From: Brevibacterium aurantiacum
GTDB lineage: Bacteria; Actinomycetota; Actinomycetes; Actinomycetales; Brevibacteriaceae
Direction of reading: 5' to 3'
DNA: 64,000 bases
Assembly (NCBI RefSeq): GCF_007558825.1
Contig: NZ_VLTK01000011.1
Span: 1-64,000, forward strand
Under the pieces are notes generated by a model. It did no database searches. It saw nothing but the letters and a program-made list of their open reading frames with translations, and had not been told where the DNA came from. The translations under genes were made by a program, and so were the position numbers. This document shows positions 18,451 to 26,524 of this stretch, in pieces (position 1 is the stretch's first letter; the number at the start of each line of letters is the position of its first letter).

Positions 18451-19764
18451 TCACCGCCTGAGGACGGTGACCGATTCCAGGTGGGCCGTGAGTGGGAACA
18501 GATCGAAGCCGCGCAGGCTCTCGATTGAAAATCCCCCGTCGACCAGGACCGCCAGATCTCGAGCCAGCGTGGCTGCGTCGCAGGAGACATAGACGATCGT
18601 CTTCGCGCTCGACTCGAGCAGAGCTCGGGTGACTGCCTTCCCCGCTCCGGAACGCGGAGGATCGAGAACGATGACGTCAGAGTCAGGAATCGTCACTCGA
18701 TCGGCCCGGGACGCGTCGAAGGCGGCGTTGAGGCCCTTTGCATTCACCTTCGCATTCTCGATGGCCGACTTCGCACCCTCGACCCCGTAGAGCCTGGCAC
18801 CGGTGGCATCGGCGGCGCTGATTCCCAACAGCCCCACTCCGCAGAACAGATCTGTGATCATCTGTGTCTTCTCGCTCAGCACCGCATTGACCTGAGCGCT
18901 CAACAGCTTGGGAGCCTGTTCGTGGACCTGCCAGAACCCATCAGCCGCGACTCGGTAGTCACGCCCGGCGACCTTTTCGATCAGTTGGTCCTCTCCCCTG
19001 ACCACGGAGAGCTTCGTGTGGCCGCCCTTGGTGCTGATCCTCTTCCGGCCGCTTCCGTTTCGCGTATCGGCGAGTACTGACCACTGCGCAGGCAGAGCCT
19101 GTGCCAGGTCGGTCAGCGCCGATGGATCACAGTCACCGCGTACGATCACGGCGCCGCGATCACCTGACCAGGCGAACTCGAGTCGATCGGCACCCGGCAG
19201 TCGCAGGGAAGTCAGGCCAACCTCGGCGATGGCAGATGTCGCCAACGGAGCCGAGACCAGGGGCACGACATCGTGGGATCGTGGAGCCAGCATACCCAGA
19301 CGACCGTGTCCGTCGACGGCCAGCTGGACCCGGGTTCGCCAGTTCAGTCCGGTCGTCTCCCCCGGTGCGGCCGCGACATCGACGCTGCGGTCGATATGCC
19401 CGATGCGCGACAGCTGGTCGCGCAGGGCTTGAGCCTTGAGCTCACGGCTGTGGGCGAGGTCGACATGGGCGAATTCCATCCCACCGAACAGTCTCGGGTT
19501 CTGCGCGTCCTCGGCGAGGAACTGCTCGCGACGGTCTCGAACACGATGTTCGGAGACCTCGAGCACCTCGGTGACGTCGGCGCGGAGGAACTTCGCGGCC
19601 GATCCGGCCTCGGTGCGAGCACGCACGGTCTCCCCGGGGATGGCTCCGGTGACGAAGACGACCTGCCCTTCGTGGCGCGCAATGCTGCTGCCGCCGGCGG
19701 CCGGGCCCTCGATGTGCAGGGTCAGATCCATGGCCGGAATCGCTTCGGCTGAAGGTGCGCTCAT
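18451..19764 (-). CDS. TRAM-domain RNA (uracil-5-)methyltransferase
   Basis: 437-aa SAM-dependent RNA methyltransferase of the TrmA/RlmC/RlmD class. An N-terminal TRAM RNA-binding domain (about residues 10-70) is followed by a Rossmann methyltransferase domain. SAM motif DLFCGVGLLGISA is near 305, LDPPRSGAG near 370 and the catalytic cysteine is in VYVSCDAATLARDL near 395. It lacks the four-cysteine [4Fe-4S] motif of RlmD, which is common in actinobacterial members. Target base (rRNA or tRNA m5U) cannot be assigned. It follows the permease by 6 nt, in an arrangement also known from mycobacteria (Rv2689c-Rv2690c). Confidence 0.9.
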   Translation of the reverse strand: MSAPSAEAIPAMDLTLHIEGPAAGGSSIARHEGQVVFVTGAIPGETVRARTEAGSAAKFLRADVTEVLEVSEHRVRDRREQFLAEDAQNPRLFGGMEFAHVDLAHSRELKAQALRDQLSRIGHIDRSVDVAAAPGETTGLNWRTRVQLAVDGHGRLGMLAPRSHDVVPLVSAPLATSAIAEVGLTSLRLPGADRLEFAWSGDRGAVIVRGDCDPSALTDLAQALPAQWSVLADTRNGSGRKRISTKGGHTKLSVVRGEDQLIEKVAGRDYRVAADGFWQVHEQAPKLLSAQVNAVLSEKTQMITDLFCGVGLLGISAADATGARLYGVEGAKSAIENAKVNAKGLNAAFDASRADRVTIPDSDVIVLDPPRSGAGKAVTRALLESSAKTIVYVSCDAATLARDLAVLVDGGFSIESLRGFDLFPLTAHLESVTVLRR

Positions 19765-19770
19765 CGGTGT

Positions 19771-21786
19771 TCAAGCCTGTCTGTACAGTGGATTGTCGTT
19801 TTCAGGTCCATCGCCGTCGTACTGCCGGGAGAAGGAACGCAACCGCCAGGGCACGGAGACCACGACGACGTTGGGGACCAGCAGGAGACGAGTGCGCAGC
19901 TTCAAGGCTACTTGGTTGTGCAGGATGTGTTCCCACCATCGTCCCACGATGAACTGCGGAATATAGACGATGACGAGGTCACGCGGTGATCGGCGGCGGA
20001 TCGCGAGCACATGCGCCAACAGCGGCCTGAGGAGCTCCCGGTAGGGAGAGTCGAGGACCGTCAGCGGCACGGGCAGCGCCATCTCGTTCCACTGACGCTG
20101 CAGAGCTGCGGCAGAGTCTTCATCGACTGCGACGGTGATCGCCTCGAGTTGACTCGAGCGTGTCACCCGCGCATAGGACAGGGCACGCAGCGTCGGTTTG
20201 TTGATCTCATTGACGACGACGATCGCGTGGGTGTTCGACGGGATTGTGCGGGAGCCGCCGTCGGCCTCTGGAGCCAGTTCCCGTGCAACGCGTGAGTAGT
20301 GACGATGGATTGCGCCCATGACCAGGAACAGTCCGGCCATGGCCGCGACTGCAAGCCAGGCACCGGCGAGGAATTTGGAGACGATGACCACGAGCAGCAC
20401 ACCAGAGGCGATGATGCAGCCGGCCCCGTTGACGAGTCGGTTGAGGTGCATCCTCACTCGCGCCTTCGAGTCGATGACCAGTCGCAGGCGCTTGTTCCAG
20501 TGCAGGACCATGCCGGCTTGCCCGACGACGAAGCTGGCGAAGACTCCGACGAGATAGAGCTGAATCAGCGTCGTCGCCGAGGCCTGCGTCGCAATGACGA
20601 GCAGGATAGCGGCGAAGGCCAAGAGCAGGATTCCGTTCGAGAACGTCAGCCGATCGCCCTTCGTCGCTAGCTGTCTGGGCAGGAATCCGTCGCGTGCCAG
20701 TCGAGAGGCGAGGCCGGGGAATCCTTCGACCGCGGTGTTCGCGGCCACGATGAGAACGAGCGCTGCGACAAGCACAACGAGGTAGAACATCACGGGTGCA
20801 TTGTCGAAGATGGCATGGGCCAGCTGCGCGAGCACCGGTTCCTGTTCGTATTCGGCACTGACCGCACTGCCGTCTGGTCGCATCAGGTAGAGGTGCGGAT
20901 CGTCGACGTATTTGACCCCGGTCACCGACGCCAGATAGGTCAGACCGGTCAGCATCAGGGCCGCCAGCAGGCCGGAGAGCAGCAGGGTGTTGCCGGCGTT
21001 CTTGCCGCGCGGCTTCTTGAATGCGGGCACCGCTGTGGCCACCGTCTGCACACCGGCCAATGCCACTGAGCCCGAGGAGAAGGCGCGCAGGACGATGAGG
21101 ACCGTCGCCAGCCCGAGGGTGGCTTCGTCGTTGACTCCGGTGTGGACAACGGTGTAGTCGGCCGTCTCCGCCTGCGGGAGGTCTCCGGCGCCGACCCGCA
21201 GCAGGCCCACGCACATGGTGAGGAATACAGCACCGAGGAACAGGTAGGTCGGTACGGCAAGCAGCACCGGTGTGGCGCGTGAACCACGCAGCCCGGCCAG
21301 GGTGATGAGCAGAATCCCGATGATCGCCACTGCGACACGATATGGCGCCAGAAGTGGGAAGGCCGTAGTGATGTAGGCGGCGAAGACCGTCATCGACACG
21401 GCCAAGGTCAGCACATAGTCAACCAGCAGGGCCGCGGCGACGACCAGGCCGGCACGTGGCCCGAGGTTCTTCGACGCGACCTCGTAGTCGCCGCCACCCG
21501 ACGGGTAGGCCTTGACGTTGATGCGGTAGCAGGCGACGATGACCAAGATCACCGCGCCGACGGCTACACCGATCCAGGGCGCCACAGTCAGAGCGACAAG
21601 AGATGTCAGGGACAGCGCCAGTAAGATCTCGTCGGGGGCATAGGCCACGGACGAGAGCATGTCGGAAGCGAAGACAGGCATTGCGATGCGCTTCTTCAGC
21701 GCAGGCGCACGCCTGTCCTCACTGCGGAAGGGCCGTCCAACGAGTAGTCTTTTGACGGCATCAGAAAAACTGCTGGCCACGGGCAC
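19771..21786 (-). CDS. KimA-like APC-family potassium permease
   Basis: About 671 aa: twelve membrane helices then a cytosolic C-terminal domain of about 150 aa that looks USP-like (IVVVNEINKPTLRALSYAR). The first helix has D-M-L-S-S-V-A-Y and the third has DYVLTLAVS. These match in spacing the K+-site residues of Bacillus KimA (D36/Y43 and D117/Y118/T121/S125). Neighbours are two TrkA-type RCK proteins, supporting K+ transport. The start is uncertain: GTG at 21786 or 21780 fits the family; the ATG at 21819 would overlap the divergent RCK gene start. Annotated elsewhere simply as APC permease. Confidence 0.8.
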   Translation of the reverse strand: MPVASSFSDAVKRLLVGRPFRSEDRRAPALKKRIAMPVFASDMLSSVAYAPDEILLALSLTSLVALTVAPWIGVAVGAVILVIVACYRINVKAYPSGGGDYEVASKNLGPRAGLVVAAALLVDYVLTLAVSMTVFAAYITTAFPLLAPYRVAVAIIGILLITLAGLRGSRATPVLLAVPTYLFLGAVFLTMCVGLLRVGAGDLPQAETADYTVVHTGVNDEATLGLATVLIVLRAFSSGSVALAGVQTVATAVPAFKKPRGKNAGNTLLLSGLLAALMLTGLTYLASVTGVKYVDDPHLYLMRPDGSAVSAEYEQEPVLAQLAHAIFDNAPVMFYLVVLVAALVLIVAANTAVEGFPGLASRLARDGFLPRQLATKGDRLTFSNGILLLAFAAILLVIATQASATTLIQLYLVGVFASFVVGQAGMVLHWNKRLRLVIDSKARVRMHLNRLVNGAGCIIASGVLLVVIVSKFLAGAWLAVAAMAGLFLVMGAIHRHYSRVARELAPEADGGSRTIPSNTHAIVVVNEINKPTLRALSYARVTRSSQLEAITVAVDEDSAAALQRQWNEMALPVPLTVLDSPYRELLRPLLAHVLAIRRRSPRDLVIVYIPQFIVGRWWEHILHNQVALKLRTRLLLVPNVVVVSVPWRLRSFSRQYDGDGPENDNPLYRQA

Positions 21787-21817
21787 TAATGGTAGATCAA
21801 TGCGGAGAGGATTACCC

Positions 21818-22489
21818 ATGCACTTCGTGATTATGGGCTGCGGCCGAGTCGGAGCGTCCTTGGCCAAAGCCCTCGACGCCAATGGGCACTCGGTGGCTGT
21901 AGTCGATCGCAACCCCGATGCGTTCCTCAAGCTCGGCAGGGAATTCAGCGGTTCCACCATCACCGGCATCGGGTTCGATCGTGAGACCCTTTCCCAGGCG
22001 AAGACTGCAGACGCCTACGCCTTCGCTGCCGTGTCCAGCGGAGACAATTCCAATATCCTTGCCGCGCGTGTCGCCCGGGAGACCTTCGGCGTGGTCAACG
22101 TCGCGGCCAGAATCTACGACCCCAACCGTGCCCAGGTGTTCGAACGACTGGGCATTCCGACCGTTCCCACGGTGAGGTGGACGGCCGACCAGGTGATGCG
22201 CAAGCTCGTTCCGCAGGGATCCATCACCGAATTCCGCGAGCCTTCAGGCAGACTCGTACTCGCCGAAGTCCATCTCGATCCCGGCTGGGTGGCCAGGCCG
22301 ATCAAGGAGATCGAGACCAGGACCAAGGCACGGGTCGCCTACGTCACCCGCCTGTCCGAGGGCATCCTCGCTCACGAGGATCTGCTCCTCCAGGACGGGG
22401 ACCTGGTCCATTTGATGTGCCCGGTGGACCGCCTCGGCGAGATCGAGAAGATCCTGGACCAGCCGGTGCGAACAATGGAGGAAGAATGA
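21818..22489 (+). CDS. TrkA-family RCK protein 1
   Basis: 223-aa potassium-channel regulatory subunit. An N-terminal Rossmann RCK_N domain binds nucleotide (MGCGRVGASLAKALDANGH, residues 6-24; acidic VVDRN after strand 2). A C-terminal RCK_C/TrkA_C domain follows. GGAGAGG lies 7 nt before the ATG. Its stop overlaps the next gene's ATG (ATGA). It corresponds in position to mycobacterial CeoB. Divergent from the KimA-like permease, with nearly abutting starts. Confidence 0.9.
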   Translation: MHFVIMGCGRVGASLAKALDANGHSVAVVDRNPDAFLKLGREFSGSTITGIGFDRETLSQAKTADAYAFAAVSSGDNSNILAARVARETFGVVNVAARIYDPNRAQVFERLGIPTVPTVRWTADQVMRKLVPQGSITEFREPSGRLVLAEVHLDPGWVARPIKEIETRTKARVAYVTRLSEGILAHEDLLLQDGDLVHLMCPVDRLGEIEKILDQPVRTMEEE

Positions 22490-23151
22490 GAGTCGTCATC
22501 GCAGGGGCCGGTTCCGTCGGTCGTTCAGTGGCTCGGGAGCTCATCGACAAGGAGCACGCCGTTCTGCTCATCGACCAGAGTAAGGAGGCTCTGGGCCATG
22601 AGCGCATACCGGGAGCCGAATGGCTGCTCTCGGATGCGTGCGAGCTGGCGGGATTGGGTGAGGCCAAACTTGAGGAGGCCGATGTCGTCGTGGCCGCGAC
22701 CGGTGACGACAAGACCAATCTCGTTCTGTCCCTGCTGGCGAAGACGGAGTTCGGTGTGCCTCGCACCGTTTCGCGGGTGAACAACCCGAAGAACGAGTGG
22801 CTCTTCGACGAGAACTGGGGCGTCGACGTGGCAGTGTCGACACCACGACTGATGACCGCACTTGTCGAGGAGGCTGTCGAGGTCGGCGGCCTGGTGCATC
22901 TGATGAGCTTCGAACGCGGTCAGGCTGGTCTGATGGAGTTCACCGTTCATGAGTCGTCCGCGCTCGTCGCGTCACGGATCGGCGAAATCGCCTTCCCGCT
23001 GGACACGGTGCTCGTCGCGGTCATCCGCAACTCGCGGGCATTCGCGCCCAGCGCCGATGACGTGATCGAGGCCGGAGACGAGCTGTTCTTCCTCTCCTCA
23101 CCGGATCAGGAAGGCGCGCTGCTCGAACTGCTGCAGGCTCCCGCTCGTTGA
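22486..23151 (+). CDS. TrkA-family RCK protein 2
   Basis: 221-aa paralogue of the preceding RCK protein: nucleotide motif AGAGSVGRSVARELIDKEH (residues 5-23), LLIDQS, DDKTNLVLSLLAKTEFG, and a C-terminal RCK_C domain ending in GDELFFLSSPD. The start ATG overlaps the stop of RCK 1, and the pair is probably a heteromer like mycobacterial CeoB/CeoC. No TrkH/KtrB membrane subunit is nearby. Confidence 0.9.
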   Translation: MRVVIAGAGSVGRSVARELIDKEHAVLLIDQSKEALGHERIPGAEWLLSDACELAGLGEAKLEEADVVVAATGDDKTNLVLSLLAKTEFGVPRTVSRVNNPKNEWLFDENWGVDVAVSTPRLMTALVEEAVEVGGLVHLMSFERGQAGLMEFTVHESSALVASRIGEIAFPLDTVLVAVIRNSRAFAPSADDVIEAGDELFFLSSPDQEGALLELLQAPAR

Positions 23152-23193
23152 GCTCACTCGTGGTCGTCGCGGGTCACTCGAGGCCGGCTCAGT

Positions 23194-23568
23194 TCACTCG
23201 TGGTCGTCGCCGGTCTGAATCAGCTCGTAGACCGGGTTGTGGGACTTCAGCGCTCCGTCATGAGCACAGAAGCGTCCTTCGAGGACGATCAGTGCTCCTG
23301 GCCTGATGCCTCTGATCTCGCGGCGGCCCAGGAACTGTGCGTGGACCTCCCCGGTCCCATCGGCAACCGTGATGTGCAGACGGGGGCTGTCGCCGCTGCA
23401 TGACTGGGTCACTGCGCTGACGACACCGGCGGTCCTCGACATCTTCCGAGGGGTCAGATCCTGCACGCTGATGACGCCGGGAATCTGGGATACCAGTCTC
23501 AGATCGGCCCGCGCCTCGGCGTCCCTGGAACCGAAGTCACGCACAAGGCGTGTGATGAGATCCAGCAT
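23194..23568 (-). CDS. OB-fold nucleic-acid-binding protein
   Basis: 124-aa protein with an OB-fold (about residues 40-115: GVVSAVTQ... LHITVADGTGEVHAQFLGRREIRGIRPGALIVLEGR), resembling the RecG wedge/tRNA anticodon OB family. It is the third gene of the dut-DUF3710-OB operon, 5 nt after the DUF3710 gene. Equivalent to mycobacterial Rv2694c. Cellular role unknown. Its last 17 bp are duplicated downstream at 23154-23170. Confidence 0.8.
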   Translation of the reverse strand: MLDLITRLVRDFGSRDAEARADLRLVSQIPGVISVQDLTPRKMSRTAGVVSAVTQSCSGDSPRLHITVADGTGEVHAQFLGRREIRGIRPGALIVLEGRFCAHDGALKSHNPVYELIQTGDDHE

Positions 23569-23573
23569 GGAAC

Positions 23574-24446
23574 TCAGCGGACCTCGGTGATTTCCGGACC
23601 GCGTTCGAACGGGTTGAGCTCGTCCTTGTCCTCGTCCGTGGTCTCAGAATCTCCGTCGACCTGTGGCGCGGTGAGCACGATGAGCTCACGCGGAGCCATC
23701 GCCTCGTGTCCTCTGTCGACGACGACGCCGCGGAAGAGTGCGCTGAGTTCGGACCGGATCTCTTCGTCGGTGACGGCCTTGCCGGAGAACACCGCGCGAA
23801 CGAACCAGCGTGGACCGTCGACTCCTGCGAAGCGCATGGCACGCTTCCCCGGGCGGCCGTCCTCGGTCTTGGCAGGAACTTCGACAGCAAGCTCCCTGCC
23901 CAGCGAGGTGTGCAGCTCCGAGGCTTCGCCGCCCTGCGAAGTCACTCCGGTCGCCAACTGTTTGCGAACGGTATTCCACAGTCCTTCCGAGCGTGGGGTC
24001 GCGAAGGCCTGCAGCTGGATTCCCCCGCCTTCATGGATGAGTGTCACTGCCAGCACTCGCTGGGAATCGTCGTCGGTATCCAAGCGCACCTGCATGCCAT
24101 CGACGACCGGCACCTTGAGAGCACCCAGATCGAGCCGGTTGAGCTCAGGGAATTCCTCCGCCGCGTCGAACGGGCCCTTCTCGGAACGGTCGAAGGGAGC
24201 GGACTTCTCGAGCAGGGCCTCCTCGTCAAGTTCGTCGACGTCTTCGTCATCTGGCGGGCCATCAGAGTCGTCGTCAGCAGTCGAGCCTTCAGGCATGCTC
24301 GAATCGGACTCGTCCGAATCGCCTTCGGTTGAGTCCTCGGCATCGGTGTCATCTGTCACAACGTCGTCGACGTCATGTTCCTCATCGACGGTGTCGTCGA
24401 TCTTCTCAGCGGAGGATTTCTTGGAGAATCGGGAGAACAGTCCCAT
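23574..24446 (-). CDS. DUF3710 protein
   Basis: 290-aa actinobacterial protein of unknown function. The first 12 residues (MGLFSRFSKKSS) are basic. A very acidic low-complexity stretch follows to about residue 80, then the DUF3710 domain (about 85-260) with EFPELNRLDLGALKVPV and a PRWFVRAVFSGKA segment. It lies 6 nt after dut and 5 nt before the OB gene, the usual conserved order in actinobacteria (Rv2696c in M. tuberculosis). Confidence 0.85.
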   Translation of the reverse strand: MGLFSRFSKKSSAEKIDDTVDEEHDVDDVVTDDTDAEDSTEGDSDESDSSMPEGSTADDDSDGPPDDEDVDELDEEALLEKSAPFDRSEKGPFDAAEEFPELNRLDLGALKVPVVDGMQVRLDTDDDSQRVLAVTLIHEGGGIQLQAFATPRSEGLWNTVRKQLATGVTSQGGEASELHTSLGRELAVEVPAKTEDGRPGKRAMRFAGVDGPRWFVRAVFSGKAVTDEEIRSELSALFRGVVVDRGHEAMAPRELIVLTAPQVDGDSETTDEDKDELNPFERGPEITEVR

Positions 24447-24452
24447 GGTCGT

Positions 24453-24926
24453 TCACACCTCTTTCTCGGTCAGACCTGATTGCACTCCACCTGTGGAGCC
24501 GAAGCCCCCTGCCCCGCGATCGCTGTCGTCCAACGATTCGACCAGAGTGAAGTCTGCTTGTTTGATTTCTTGGATGACGAGCTGGGCGATGCGGTCTCCG
24601 CGCGAGATGCGCAGAGGCGTCCGCGCATCGAGGTTGATCAGCGGCACCTTGATCTCACCCCGATAGCCGGCGTCGATCGTGCCGGGAGCATTGATGACGG
24701 TGACTCCGTGTTTGCTCGAGAGTCCCGATCGCGGATGGACGAATCCTGCGCAGCCGACCGGCAGGGCAATCGCGATCCCGGTGGGTACGACCTTCCGTTC
24801 GAACGGTTCGAGGACGAAGTCGATCGCCGAGCACAGGTCGGCGCCCGCATCGGTCGCGTGCGCGTAGGAGGGAGGAGTCATACCTGCATCAAGCAGTTTG
24901 AGGTCAATCTTCAGGATTTCTGCCAC
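24453..24926 (-). CDS. dut: dUTP diphosphatase
   Basis: 157-aa trimeric dUTPase, which hydrolyses dUTP to dUMP and keeps uracil out of DNA. All five motifs are visible: ATDAGADLCS, PRSGLSSKHGV, NAPGTIDAGYRGEIKVPL (with the catalytic Asp), RGDRIAQLVI and the C-terminal GAGGFGSTGG. I start at GTG 24926, which matches the family. There is no ribosome site, but TTGGAA and TAGAGT 18 nt apart on the minus strand would start the RNA at or next to this GTG, suggesting a leaderless mRNA. Divergent from the DUF3093 gene. Confidence 0.93.
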   Translation of the reverse strand: MAEILKIDLKLLDAGMTPPSYAHATDAGADLCSAIDFVLEPFERKVVPTGIAIALPVGCAGFVHPRSGLSSKHGVTVINAPGTIDAGYRGEIKVPLINLDARTPLRISRGDRIAQLVIQEIKQADFTLVESLDDSDRGAGGFGSTGGVQSGLTEKEV

Positions 24927-24990
24927 AAAGATGCACTCTAACGCCGAAGCCTGAGCGCTTCCAAAAAGTCCGTTATGGGAGAATGGCCTC

Positions 24991-25446
24991 ATGGCAACGA
25001 CTCAACCCGAAACACGCGTGGTCTACACGGAGAAACTCGGCCCCTCCATCGGCATGTGGATTCTCATTGTGATCGCGGCGGCTTCGACCGCCCTTATGGT
25101 CCTCCCTGTGTGGACGGCCGGCACCATCATCCTTCCGGTGGTCAGCTTCGTCCTGTTGGCGTGGTGGCTGCGTTCGCTCGGAATCTCAATCATCGTCACC
25201 GAACGACAGCTCTTCGTCGGTGATGCGCATATCGATCGCCGATACATCACCGATGCCACCGGCTACGACGACGAAGATGCACGGACTGCCCGAGGGACTG
25301 GTCTCGACGCTCGGGCGTTCCTCATGCTGCGTCCCTGGGCTAAGTCTGCTGTGCGGATCGACATCCACGATGAGAGCGACCCGACCCCCTACTGGCTGGT
25401 TTCGAGCAAACGTCCGCTAGAGCTCGCCGCGGCTCTCAAACCCTGA
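24991..25446 (+). CDS. DUF3093 membrane protein
   Basis: 151-aa protein: short polar N-terminus with YTEKLGPS, two membrane helices (about residues 23-40 and 45-65), then a soluble domain containing TERQLFVGDAHIDRRYI and PYWLVSSKRPLELAAAL. This is the DUF3093 pattern, always beside dut in actinobacteria (Rv2698 in M. tuberculosis). Function unknown. Confidence 0.85.
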   Translation: MATTQPETRVVYTEKLGPSIGMWILIVIAAASTALMVLPVWTAGTIILPVVSFVLLAWWLRSLGISIIVTERQLFVGDAHIDRRYITDATGYDDEDARTARGTGLDARAFLMLRPWAKSAVRIDIHDESDPTPYWLVSSKRPLELAAALKP

Positions 25447-25552
25447 CATTCGCGCCAGCCCTCACACTCACGCGTTATGCAATTTTCTCGACAGAGGAGC
25501 TCACGCAACTAAGGAGCTGACGCACCGGGACTGAAACGAGCCGAGACACAGA

Positions 25553-25576
25553 AACGCGCCCCGACAAGGGCGCGTT
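25553..25576. terminator. Bidirectional terminator
   Basis: AACGCGCCC (25553-25561) pairs perfectly with GGGCGCGTT (25568-25576) around a 6-nt loop, with CTTGT on the plus side. It separates the convergent DUF3093 and DUF4193 genes. Confidence 0.7.
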
Positions 25577-25598
25577 CTTGTATCGTTCGGCAGTCGCT

Positions 25599-25898
25599 TC
25601 AGCCAGCACAGTCCGTGCAGATCGGGACTCCACCCTCTTCGCTCGCCAGCTGCGAACGATGGCGAACCAGGAAGCATTCCATGCAGGTGAACTCGTCATT
25701 CTGCTTGGGCAGCACTCGAACGGAGAGCTCTTCGTTCGACAGGTCTGCGCCGGGCAGTTCGAACCCTTCGGCAACTGCTGTCTCATCTTCGTCAATCTTG
25801 CTTGCCTGCGCCTGCGAGCGTGAAGCCTTCAGCTGTTCAATCGAATCGCTTTTGATTTCATCGTCTTGCTTACGAGGTGCGTCGTAATCCGTTGCCAT
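25599..25898 (-). CDS. DUF4193 protein
   Basis: 99-aa protein with an acidic N-terminal half (ATDYDAPRKQDDEIKSDSIEQLKASRSQ) and a C-terminal four-cysteine motif: CMEC around residue 74 and CTDC at the end, probably binding zinc. This is the conserved actinobacterial DUF4193 family (Rv2699c). Related to RNA-polymerase-associated small proteins only by size and abundance; role unknown. The ATG at 25898 starts at the family consensus; an ATG at 25907 is also in frame. Divergent from the 75-aa gene. Confidence 0.82.
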   Translation of the reverse strand: MATDYDAPRKQDDEIKSDSIEQLKASRSQAQASKIDEDETAVAEGFELPGADLSNEELSVRVLPKQNDEFTCMECFLVRHRSQLASEEGGVPICTDCAG

Positions 25899-26184
25899 AT
25901 GGCTCATCGCTCTCTGTCGGGTGTGCTGAAGAGGGTTTTCAACCCCTCTCGCCAAACGTGTCCCCAGCATTGTGCACTGTATGCTTGCGGTTGGCAAGAT
26001 CAGATCGTCCATGTTCACAGTGATTCTCGTCACTGATGAGTCGCTTCGTGACGGTTCGCACATACGACTCTCGAAAAGCTCTGCGAGAATACATAAGTCG
26101 AATAGCGCCGATAGCATTTTTTCGGCGAATGAAACTGGGTTCGTCCCATGCGTGGGAGACGGCCCGAGGAAGGACGGATACACG

Positions 26185-26412
26185 ATGAGTGAATTCGCAA
26201 ATCAACTCGATACCAGGATCGACGATGTCCGTCATCGCATTCATGAAGCCCGGTCTGCGGGGGACGACTACCTCGTCGAGACCCTTATCGACGACCTGCA
26301 GAATCTCTTGGAGCTGGCCGATCGCAACGATGTCGACACCGGTCCGATCGCGGCGGTCATCACAGCAGAGACCGGTGCGATACCGGTCGTTCCCGCACCT
26401 GAAGAGTCCTGA
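26185..26412 (+). CDS. Small conserved hypothetical protein
   Basis: 75-aa acidic protein, mostly one helical hairpin (LDTRIDDVRHRIHEARSAGDDYLVETLIDDLQNLLELADRN) with a short disordered tail. AGGAAGGA lies upstream of the ATG and a good terminator follows, so it is a complete single-gene unit. I do not recognise the family. Confidence 0.65.
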   Translation: MSEFANQLDTRIDDVRHRIHEARSAGDDYLVETLIDDLQNLLELADRNDVDTGPIAAVITAETGAIPVVPAPEES

Positions 26413-26436
26413 CTCCTCGGGACGACCGACACCGAG

Positions 26437-26478
26437 AATCCCTCCCCTGCGCAACTGGCAGAGGAGGGATTTCTGTTG
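26437..26478 (+). terminator. Intrinsic terminator
   Basis: AATCCCTCC (26437-26445) pairs with GGAGGGATT (26463-26471), with an inner CTGC/GCAG stem. TTCTGTTGT follows. It ends the 75-aa gene before the convergent ferrochelatase. Confidence 0.75.
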
Positions 26479-26524
26479 TCTGAAGAGCGCTCTGGTTCCC
26501 GAAGAGCGCTCGGGATACTTGAGC

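Noticed and set aside
20207..21214. 335-codon frame on the minus strand inside the permease gene
   Set aside because: Out-of-frame reading of the KimA-like gene; Arg/Ala/His-rich with no domain.
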